NCBI GenBank assembly: GCA_020253595.1 | Contig: JADCBH010000083.1 | Span: forward strand, 1 to 13,137 | Source: Brevundimonas sp. | Lineage (GTDB): Bacteria > Pseudomonadota > Alphaproteobacteria > Caulobacterales > Caulobacteraceae | DNA length: 13,137 bases | Direction of reading: 5' to 3' | Part shown: positions 1 to 6,618 of the stretch, piece after piece | Layout: each line of letters starts with the position of its first letter | How positions within the stretch are numbered: position 1 is the first letter of the stretch | Made by a program: the position numbers and the translations under genes | The notes under the pieces: generated by a model | The model's input: the letters and a program-made list of their open reading frames with translations, nothing else | Database searches by the model: none | Told to the model about the DNA's origin: nothing

Positions 1-295
1 CGCCGAGTACTCGAAGGAGCGCTCTTTCGAGTGCTCTCAGTCATAGCATCATCCACCACAGCCGCCTCCAGCTCACGTCAACGGCGCAAAGGGCACGATC
101 AATAGGTTACGATGCAAGGTGGGGCGCAGACAGCGGTTACGTATTGGAAGCGATCCTGGATCTGGAACAAGAGGGCTGTGCCATGCTGACTTGTTTGCGC
201 CAGCCCCATCCAACAGCATGAGTGTGGGTCGCGCGAGATAGCTCTTCTCGCTTCTGGTTGACGAAGGTTCGTAGTCGCTTTGCCAAGCTTTGCAA
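1..295. other. Left-edge stretch with no recognisable gene
   Basis: No frame gives a protein I recognise. Plus-strand frame 3 is open from the left edge to a TGA near 222, but its composition is not clearly coding, and frames 1 and 2 stop at about 103 and 44. The segment lies downstream of the minus-strand helicase gene, whose stop is at 296-298. It contains a long stem-loop at 5-36 and a shorter one at 233-251 (6-bp stem GCGAGA/TCTCGC, 7-nt loop), about 45 bases past the helicase stop. The shorter hairpin has no T-tract, so I do not call it a terminator. Confidence 0.5.
5..36 (+). repeat. Long near-perfect stem-loop at left edge
   Basis: Bases 5-18 pair with 23-36 around a GCGC tetraloop, giving a 14-bp stem. 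Two pairs (8:33 and 16:25) are G-T. As RNA these would be G-U wobbles only in the plus-strand transcript, so the hairpin is more stable on that strand. No run of T follows, so a Rho-independent terminator is not supported. It could be the processed or attenuated 3' end of a gene left of the window, or an intergenic palindromic element. Confidence 0.5.
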
Positions 296-3200
296 TTACG
301 CGGCCTTCAGGATCCGCTCCACCACGGCTGTCCGCCGTACCCCGGCAACCTCGAACTCGACCTCCTCATCAACGCTGCTGCCAAGAAGCGCCTGAGCGAG
401 GGGCTGGGCGACGCCGACCATGCCTTCGTCAGGGGAGTGTTGGTCCGAGCTGATGCGGAAGCGGCGAAGCTGGTTAGTGTCGGCGAAGCGCACGACTACG
501 GTGTCGCCGGGAGCCACGATGGTTTCATCGGCTTCGGTCCCTTGGCTTCCCTTAGCCTCGATCGTGCCCTCTCTCGCCTCTGTGGCATTCTGAGATGCTG
601 GGGTCGATGCGCTTTCCAACGGCGCCTCTCCTGGGGCACCTTCGCCCACGGCAACGGCGCTCGCCATGGCCTCAGCTCCCTTATTTTCTCCGACAGTCAT
701 GTGCCGGGTCCACTCAGTCGGGGAGAAGTCGCCCGACACGGGATCGATGCCCTGTTGCCGGAGAGTGGAGAGAAGAGACTGCATGCAGCCTTCCGGATCT
801 GCGAGCCAGTGCGACCCCCAGCAGCGCCAAAACACCCATCCCATGCGCTCAAGCGCTCGTTGGCGACGCAGGTCTTCAGCCCACCTGTCGGGCCCGTGGT
901 ACTTGTCGCCGTCAAGCTCGATGGCCAAGCGCTTGTCGCGCGCGCCCTCAACGACAAAGTCGATCCTGAAGCCCGCTACAGGGACCTGGGGTTTGACCCG
1001 GTAGCCCATACGCAGCAGGCGGCCGCCTACCTCCTTTTCGAAGTTGCTATCGCAGAGATCTAGCACTTCGACAGGCTGCGCCACGGTCGTCTCGCCCATG
1101 GGGTGGGAGAAGTGCTCGATGATGGCGAGCTTTAGGTCGCGACCGCTGAGGTCGGAGGCTTTCACCGAGCGGACGAGGTAGAGCCGGTCTCGCGCGCGCG
1201 ACATGGCAACATTGAACCGCTGCTCGATCGTCCGCGTTGTTTGTGAGCGGGCCGTTGCCATACAGGCAACCATGGAGAGAAACATGATGTCCCGCTCCTG
1301 GCCTTGGAACGTCGCCGCATTGCCGCACATAATCCGGTGCCGCATTAAAACTTCTGTACCGAGGCGCCTCGCTAGCTTGTCTTGGATCAGCTTCGCCTGC
1401 TTATCGCCGATCAGCGAGATCACGCCGACTGACCGATGCCGTAAGGCCGCGTCGAGGCTAATCCGTTCGATCTCGTCCACGATCCAATCGGCTTCCGCTT
1501 GGTTATGATCGCGGAACTTCCTGCCCCGAGGGATGTAAACGTCGATAAGTGGCGGGTCGAGGCGTTCTGTGGCTGTAGGCAGACGGAGCGGCACCAGCGC
1601 CTTCGGGTAGAAGCGCGATGAGAAGCGGATGATCGGCTCAACACAGCGGAAATGTTCGCGGAGCGTAGTGACCGATCCTGGGAAGGTCATTGAGGCAATG
1701 TCGTAAAGCGAGGTCGCCGGATCGAGGAAGCTTCGTAAGGGCATCCCCTTCAGGAAGGTCTCTCGCAGTTGGATCGCGACACGCTCCTCGATGCCGACCG
1801 CCGATGGGCTAACCTGCTTGTCGTCGCCGACTACAAGCAGTTGCTTGCCACGCAAGACGATGGGCAACGAGGTGATGTCCGACTGGCTCGCCTCGTCCAC
1901 GATTACGAGATCGAAGCAACCCAATACGCTGGGCAATTGCTCCGCCACCCGCCATTCGGGGAGGATCCAGCAGGGGACAGCCGTTGCCGCTTCTAGTGCC
2001 GCCTCGCGGCTCGCCCGGCGATGGCGCTCAGCGCTCTTGCCAGTGCCGGCGCCAATCCGGCGGACAGCAGCGACGAATTTCGCCAGCGCGGACGCCACCT
2101 GCTCGCTAATGCCCTGCTTCAGTCCGATGAAGGTACGCAACCTGACGATCTCACCCAGCAGCCGTCGCTGCTCGGCCTCCCGCTCTGCCCGGACGCCCGA
2201 TATCTGGGCAATGGTCTCTCGGTCGGAGATTCGCGAGATGAATCCGGCGGCGCGTGCCCACTCCCAGGAGCGCCGCCAAGTCGCCGGTGTCCAGTAGGAC
2301 TCGACGCCGTCCGTCGCTTGGTCCACGAGCAGCCGCTCGCCCCAGAGAGGAGCCCCAGAGGCAGCCACCAGCCCGGCGATCTCCTCAAGCCTGATGCGGT
2401 CGTGCTGGAGAGCGGAGAGGCGCATGGCTTCCGCCAGCACGTCGTTCCAAGCCTCCGCTAGCTCGTGGACGACCGTCTCCGGTTTTCCAACCATGCCGAT
2501 CAGCGCGGCGAGCCCGGTGTGGAAGGGAAGCGCCGGCGCGGCCGCGGCGAGCGCCTCAAGCCGGGCCTTCAGTTCCCGGGCCTCCTTACCACCGCTGCGG
2601 TCGAGGTTCGCAGTAAGTGCCGCGCGGACCCCCACCAGCTTCCCGAATACCACGACTTCGCGGGCGTCCACGCCATGTGGGAACAGGCCACCAATGGCCG
2701 TCAGGCGCTGCGGCGCCTCCTGGTGGAGGGCGTGCGCGCGTTCCACCAACGAGCCAAGGCGGAGTAACTCGTCGGAACCTGCCTGGAAGTCGGTAGGCAA
2801 ACCGGCTAGGTCGAGCACGCGTGATGCGGCGTTCCAGCGGCCAAGGAAGGCCTGCACCTCCTTCTGCCATCGACGCCAGCCCAGCACCTGCTTCCAGGTC
2901 TCCTGGTCGGAAGGGGACTTCAAAGACGGCATGCTTCCGGCGACCCGCACCTGGGCCAACTGGGCTTTGAGGGCACCACCGCCGAACAGGCCAAAGGGCT
3001 TTTCGCCGCGGGACAGCTTCTCGACCGCCGTGTCGAAGGCGACTTCGCCTGGCGTGACGGGGGTTTCGATGCCGAGCAGGGCATAGGCCCGCCCCTCAGT
3101 TTGTAGCCGGGCCCACTCGGCGAGCAGGATCCGGAGCGACTGCCTCGCCGCTGGATCAGCGGGCTTGGCCTCCAGCAGGATCTGATAGGCGACGAGTACC

Positions 3201-5392
3201 CAGTTACATTTGCTGGCGCCGACCTCGTCGAGCCAGCCTGCGAACCCTTCCAACCAGGCATGGGTCTGCCGTACCAGTTCAGCCGCGTTCGGGGCCGCAA
3301 GCGAGACGTAAGGGAGGTCGCCCCGAAGAGCTTTGGCTTCGGTCTCGGCCGCTCGGGCGAGGGCGCCATGGGCGGCGAGCAGCCGCGCGGCGTCGGGGAG
3401 CGCTACCGGATCAGGGAGGTGCGCAGCCGGGTAAGCTAGGTCCGCGCCAAGGCGGGTCCGGATGGCCCAGGCGTTGGTGATTTCGGCGTCCCCGAAGCGT
3501 GGCTCGAAGTGGGGCTCAAGGTCCAGCCGATCCGGAAACCAAGCATGCTCGGACCGCTCGGCTTCAAGCCGGGCCGACAGTGCCATCGGCAATAGGTCCT
3601 CGCCGCGGAAGCGGACTTCCTTCAGGTTTTGCTCTGCGTAGGACCGGATCTTTCGATCGATGTCGTCGATATCGGCGCGAACCTCGCTCAGGCGTCGCTC
3701 CTTATCGATCCGTTCACGATTGAGCTCGTGCCGGTCTGTGTTGGCGACGTTCTGGGCAAGGATACTCACCGCCTCCTCGAGTTGGCGGGCGCCCTCACGG
3801 TCGCTGTGGATGACCGAGATGGCCAGCGACCGGATCTCCTCTGGGAGCTTCGACTGGATAGCTGTCAGGGCCTCTGGGCTGCGTGCAGTCACCAAGACGC
3901 GGCGCCCACGGGCCATGTAGTGGCAGATGATATTGGCGATGGTGTGGGTCTTGCCGGTGCCCGGCGGGCCCTGGACCACGACGCCGGCCGCACCCTTCTG
4001 CTCCAGCTTGCCGATGATCTCCGCCTGCTCATCATTGTATGGCAGAGGCAGGAACAGGCTACGGGCGTCCCAGGCCGAGCGGTCACTGCCTCCCATACTA
4101 AAGCCGGTCCCTGAGCTGCCCGAGATCCCGCTGCCTAGGGTGATGGGAGCTTCCGGCAGGCTCCCACCGTCGTTCTCGAGATCGATAAAGTCGTCTGCGA
4201 CGCGAGTGCTCTTCGGCTTCGAGGCCAACTGGATGGCGGGTAGGGGAAGGTCGCCCTCGTCGGTCGCGTTCTCGATCTCCGATTTCAGCCGGCGGATGTC
4301 GTCGCAGCGGAAGTCGACCGAACGCTGGCGGACATAAAGCACCCAGCTATCGGTGACCCGAAGAATGCCGTCCGGTCGAGGTAGGGGGCGCTCTGCCGCC
4401 GGCACGTCGGCGCTATCGCCCTCATAAACAGAATTTCCTGCCAATCGGGCCTGGCACATCTTCAGAACTGGCTCAAAGCTCTCCCGCACGAAGGGAGAGA
4501 AGCCCGCGTCTGAATCCTCGGAAATGCCGGCTAGGCGCGCGGCCGCGTCGCGCTGAACCCCGCCGGCAGCAATGACGCCGCGCTCGTCGAAGACGCGGAG
4601 CGAGACTCGCGGAGGCTGCTGCCGCGGCCGGACCAGAATGGTGCCATCACCCTCATCGAGGTGGAGTTCAACCATCTGCTCGATGACGGGGGCGTCGATT
4701 CGCCCCTCAGGGTGTTCCCACCGGGCCACGCCGACGCCTAAGACGCACTCGATTGGCGCGTCGTCGCCGGTGGCCACCATCCGTTGGTGGGCCTCGAAGA
4801 GCTGATTGTAGACCAGGATGCTCTGCCGCCGCGGTCGCTCCTTCTCGGCCCAAGTCTGCCACGGGCCGGTGCAGTAGGCCCGGTAGGCTGCGACGAACTC
4901 CGGCATATTCTCGGCGCGCAGGATGATATCGACCGAGCAAGAGTCTGCAGCATCGCCCCGCTGGGGCATGACGTCGTCCGCCTCCGCGAGCTCAGCTGCG
5001 AGCAGGTCCGAAGCGGTGTCCAGGTCGGCCTTGACCAGTAGCTTCTCGGCGAGCTTTGGTGGGTCTGTGAGCCCCCCAAGGCCGGAGAGCCATCCGTCAA
5101 AGATTGCGTCTGGCTCTGGAGGCGGACTCTCGCGGAGACGGGCGACCCGGAGCCAATCTTCATTGCTCAAGCCGACTGACACGCCCTCCAGCCGAGCGAT
5201 CTGGTATTCGTGGAACACGCGGACAGCGTCTTTGGAAAGGTCCGCCACAACCTTTTCAGAGATCCGCAAAAGCTCCTCGGCGTAGGAGAGGAGATTGCCA
5301 AGGGCCTTACGGCTGTCGTCGGGCAAGCTCTGCCATCCCTTACGCTGTGTCGCGGTCGAGAAAACCATACATTGGAATGCATCACTCAACAA
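296..5392 (-). CDS. Giant SF1 helicase / PD-(D/E)XK nuclease / GreA-like fusion, probable phage-defence protein
   Basis: A 1698-residue protein. Seen in the sequence: residues 1-440 have no domain I recognise; a Q-like motif is near 453-456 (NDEQ); Walker A GPPGTGKT is at 475-482; a charged coiled-coil-like stretch is at about 535-592; a long alpha-helical insertion spans about 600-1130; Walker B with VDEASQ has D1166 and E1167; GDDKQ follows; motif V (FQGQERD) begins at 1362; motif VI (RFNVAMSRAR) surrounds M1397. This is the Upf1/DNA2-like SF1B helicase set. Residues about 1450-1535 match the Vsr/MTES_1575-like nuclease fold (E1452, D1478 in RIDF, E1492-x-D1494 in IELDG). Residues about 1627-1698 resemble the GreA/GreB C-terminal domain. 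By family knowledge, large SF1 helicases with a terminal Vsr-like nuclease occur in defence loci (for example Hhe), so I infer a nucleic-acid-targeting defence role in the cytoplasm. It stands alone, without partner genes. The start is uncertain because the frame opens at a TTG. Confidence 0.88.
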   Translation of the reverse strand: MLSDAFQCMVFSTATQRKGWQSLPDDSRKALGNLLSYAEELLRISEKVVADLSKDAVRVFHEYQIARLEGVSVGLSNEDWLRVARLRESPPPEPDAIFDGWLSGLGGLTDPPKLAEKLLVKADLDTASDLLAAELAEADDVMPQRGDAADSCSVDIILRAENMPEFVAAYRAYCTGPWQTWAEKERPRRQSILVYNQLFEAHQRMVATGDDAPIECVLGVGVARWEHPEGRIDAPVIEQMVELHLDEGDGTILVRPRQQPPRVSLRVFDERGVIAAGGVQRDAAARLAGISEDSDAGFSPFVRESFEPVLKMCQARLAGNSVYEGDSADVPAAERPLPRPDGILRVTDSWVLYVRQRSVDFRCDDIRRLKSEIENATDEGDLPLPAIQLASKPKSTRVADDFIDLENDGGSLPEAPITLGSGISGSSGTGFSMGGSDRSAWDARSLFLPLPYNDEQAEIIGKLEQKGAAGVVVQGPPGTGKTHTIANIICHYMARGRRVLVTARSPEALTAIQSKLPEEIRSLAISVIHSDREGARQLEEAVSILAQNVANTDRHELNRERIDKERRLSEVRADIDDIDRKIRSYAEQNLKEVRFRGEDLLPMALSARLEAERSEHAWFPDRLDLEPHFEPRFGDAEITNAWAIRTRLGADLAYPAAHLPDPVALPDAARLLAAHGALARAAETEAKALRGDLPYVSLAAPNAAELVRQTHAWLEGFAGWLDEVGASKCNWVLVAYQILLEAKPADPAARQSLRILLAEWARLQTEGRAYALLGIETPVTPGEVAFDTAVEKLSRGEKPFGLFGGGALKAQLAQVRVAGSMPSLKSPSDQETWKQVLGWRRWQKEVQAFLGRWNAASRVLDLAGLPTDFQAGSDELLRLGSLVERAHALHQEAPQRLTAIGGLFPHGVDAREVVVFGKLVGVRAALTANLDRSGGKEARELKARLEALAAAAPALPFHTGLAALIGMVGKPETVVHELAEAWNDVLAEAMRLSALQHDRIRLEEIAGLVAASGAPLWGERLLVDQATDGVESYWTPATWRRSWEWARAAGFISRISDRETIAQISGVRAEREAEQRRLLGEIVRLRTFIGLKQGISEQVASALAKFVAAVRRIGAGTGKSAERHRRASREAALEAATAVPCWILPEWRVAEQLPSVLGCFDLVIVDEASQSDITSLPIVLRGKQLLVVGDDKQVSPSAVGIEERVAIQLRETFLKGMPLRSFLDPATSLYDIASMTFPGSVTTLREHFRCVEPIIRFSSRFYPKALVPLRLPTATERLDPPLIDVYIPRGRKFRDHNQAEADWIVDEIERISLDAALRHRSVGVISLIGDKQAKLIQDKLARRLGTEVLMRHRIMCGNAATFQGQERDIMFLSMVACMATARSQTTRTIEQRFNVAMSRARDRLYLVRSVKASDLSGRDLKLAIIEHFSHPMGETTVAQPVEVLDLCDSNFEKEVGGRLLRMGYRVKPQVPVAGFRIDFVVEGARDKRLAIELDGDKYHGPDRWAEDLRRQRALERMGWVFWRCWGSHWLADPEGCMQSLLSTLRQQGIDPVSGDFSPTEWTRHMTVGENKGAEAMASAVAVGEGAPGEAPLESASTPASQNATEAREGTIEAKGSQGTEADETIVAPGDTVVVRFADTNQLRRFRISSDQHSPDEGMVGVAQPLAQALLGSSVDEEVEFEVAGVRRTAVVERILKAA

Positions 5393-5395
5393 CTA
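5366..5395 (-). promoter_or_regulatory. Start region of the helicase gene: tandem TTG codons or internal ATG
   Basis: In the helicase frame a TAG codon (5393-5395) lies directly before two TTG codons (5390-5392 and 5387-5389). The first ATG is codon 9 (5366-5368). A weak GAAG lies 6 bases before the first TTG and 9 before the second. The ATG has no clear Shine-Dalgarno sequence. I keep the first TTG as the annotated start, but any of the three is possible. The stop directly upstream rules out further N-terminal extension in this frame. Confidence 0.4.
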
Positions 5396-5800
5396 GAACT
5401 TCAAAACCCAAAGGCTGAAATTACGTATTCAGAACAAATCCGGTGAGCTGACCGAGGCTGTAAAAAACAGCTGACGATCAACCCACTGCGCCCGGTGTTC
5501 GGCCGCCGCAGTCTCCGCGACACGCCGACCGGGAAATCGTCCAGATGCCACTGACTTAAAGGGGCGGCGATAGAGGCCTTGTGCTCCCGTATGCCCCAAG
5601 GGGGTGTCGCTGGTGAAGAAGTAACGCCAGGGAGCCATCCGATCCGGTCAGCCACCGCAGTGCAATGGATCGGGCTGCCTATGGACTGGTCTAGCCAACG
5701 TCGCTCGGAGCAGAAATTTACGCTCCCAGCTTCGACCGGTGGCGATCGGGAGCACAACTTAAGGGCGCCAATCGTTCGGCAAAGTCCAAAAATTTCAGAT

Positions 5801-5849
5801 AGTTGAACCTTGTGGGGGAAATCGGGCTACCCCCAAGCTCCGGAGAGAA
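5801..5849 (+). repeat. Imperfect direct repeat, copy A
   Basis: The 49 bases align without gaps to 6109-6157 with about 11 mismatches, roughly 78 percent identity by eye. Shared blocks include AACCTTGT, AAATCG, CAAGCTC and GGAGAGAA. Copy A overlaps the left arm of an inverted repeat: GAGAACGCA at 5845-5853 pairs with TGCGTTCTC at 5882-5890. The short open frames starting in both copies give similar N-termini, but this follows from the DNA similarity and does not show that they are coding. Confidence 0.65.
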
Positions 5850-5979
5850 CGCACCCTCCAGAGAGCAATTTCCGCGATCGTTGCGTTCTCCAACCCTCAA
5901 GCCGCCGCAGCAAAACCCCAGGAAACCTGCGGTTCAAGGCGACGTCTGATACATGGTGTTTAGTTGTTCGGGAAGATAC

Positions 5980-6076
5980 TGGAGCAGCGAGTGGGATTCG
6001 AAACCTCGGGGTTCAGCCTCAATTTTCCGTCCCCGGTTCCGTTCCCCCAGGCATCCATTTCGCCAACTCACACTGC
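5980..6076 (-). pseudogene. tRNA-like fragment, possible attachment-site remnant
   Basis: Read on the minus strand, the end of this segment (bases 6002 down to 5980) has an intact T-loop (TTCGAAT), then CCCAC, a seven-base acceptor-like strand (TCGCTGC), a discriminator T and an encoded CCA. At the other end, GCAGTGT (6076 down to 6070) could pair with that strand with one G-U and one mismatch, and a D-arm-like TTGGCGAAATGG follows. The T-stem has two mismatches, the total length is 97 bases, and I see no clean anticodon arm, so it is not a functional tRNA. The 3' portion is the most tRNA-like part, as expected if an integrative element once used a tRNA 3' end as its attachment site. Chance resemblance remains possible. 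Confidence 0.3.
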
Positions 6077-6108
6077 ACCGCAGCATAATAAAATCAATTA
6101 AATCATCG

Positions 6109-6157
6109 AGTTAAACCTTGTTGGAAAAATCGACCACCCCTCAAGCTCTGGAGAGAA
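6109..6157 (+). repeat. Imperfect direct repeat, copy B
   Basis: Second copy of the 49-bp repeat that starts at 5801, 308 bases downstream and in the same orientation. Sequence after the repeat is not clearly conserved between the copies. Copy B is followed by a small hairpin (GAATC, CCTC loop, GATTC). The two copies flank the tRNA-like fragment, so they may be remnants of a duplicated mobile or intergenic element. Confidence 0.65.
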
Positions 6158-6354
6158 TCCCTCGATTCGGAGAGAAAAAGCCCGACCATTCCGCCCCCGC
6201 ACCATCAAGGTTTCTGGCGAAAAGCCCGCAAATGCTCGGGAATTTCAAAGCCCACCCAGGACTGAGAGCATGTTTGGGGAAAGGGAGGTGGCGTAGGAAA
6301 GGGAACCGGAAAAGCGAACGTCTCTGACCTTTAGTTTTTCATATTATCAATACT

Positions 6355-6516
6355 TTACTCGAATGCGAGCCCCTCCAGTACGATGCGGATCTTGTACTTG
6401 GCGGAATGGTGCTTGCGCGTGGCAAGACGAATATCGCGGACCAGCTTTTCGGTTGGCGCCCGCGTGGGTGGGGCGGAGAACATTTCATCAAGGGAAGCGC
6501 TGTCAGTTACGTCTCG
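6355..6516 (-). pseudogene. IS3-family transposase OrfA, N-terminal remnant
   Basis: From ATG at 6481-6483 the minus strand encodes 42 codons that include EKLVRDIRLATRKHHS and KIRIVLEGL. This is the typical start of the HTH_Tnp_1-type OrfA of IS3-family elements, where EGL normally continues into RGEDSIAELCRREGI. Here the match stops after EGL and the frame ends at TAA (6355-6357), so the break lies near 6367. The frame is also open upstream of the ATG to 6516, with a residue pattern compatible with the same family. OrfB and the rest of OrfA are absent and I could not identify terminal inverted repeats. It is a dead fragment that marks a past insertion and deletion. Confidence 0.75.
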
Positions 6517-6550
6517 TCATACCGCGGCGTTATATCCATTGAAATTCTTG

Positions 6551-6563
6551 ATCATTGAATGAT
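6551..6563. promoter_or_regulatory. Perfect 13-bp dyad upstream of the FAD oxidoreductase gene
   Basis: ATCATTGAATGAT is a perfect palindrome around a central G, ending about 55 bases before the start codon at 6619. It sits where an operator for the FAD/pca transcript could lie. A second small stem-loop (TGGTTT, CTAA loop, AAACCA) at 6594-6609 lies just before the start codon. No convincing -35/-10 pair could be assigned. The regulator that would bind is unknown. Confidence 0.3.
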
Positions 6564-6618
6564 GCCCAGTTTCTCAATACGCCCGAAACGCATTGGTTTC
6601 TAAAAACCACAACCGCTC

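Larger units (their letters stand above)
5393..6618. other. Gene-poor scarred junction between helicase and catabolic genes
   Basis: No intact gene is supported across about 1.2 kb. The short open frames here resemble no family I know. The stretch holds a small hairpin (GCTGT/ACAGC, 5457-5471), a pair of diverged 49-bp direct repeats, a tRNA-3'-end-like fragment, an IS3 OrfA remnant, and the presumed promoter region of the FAD oxidoreductase gene. On the minus strand, about 5440-5640, one frame has fairly GC-rich third positions and could be a decayed gene, but I cannot name it. The mix of fragments is typical of a site of repeated insertion and deletion. Confidence 0.6.

Noticed and set aside
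290..1063. 257-codon plus-strand open frame
   Set aside because: It is antisense to the 3' end of the helicase gene, which has clear nuclease and GreA-like motifs; its translation has no recognisable motif.
5457..5471. GCTGT-A5-ACAGC hairpin as a terminator
   Set aside because: Only a five-base stem, no T-tract after the stem on either strand, and no gene ends beside it.
5980..6076. Functional tRNA gene on the minus strand
   Set aside because: Two T-stem mismatches, a length of 97 bases and no clean anticodon stem; kept only as a tRNA-like remnant.
5810..6327. Two plus-strand frames with similar N-termini (5810-6088 and 6118-6327) as a pair of paralogous small proteins
   Set aside because: The similarity is confined to the 49-bp DNA repeat; both need TTG starts, and the remainder of each has no shared or recognisable sequence.
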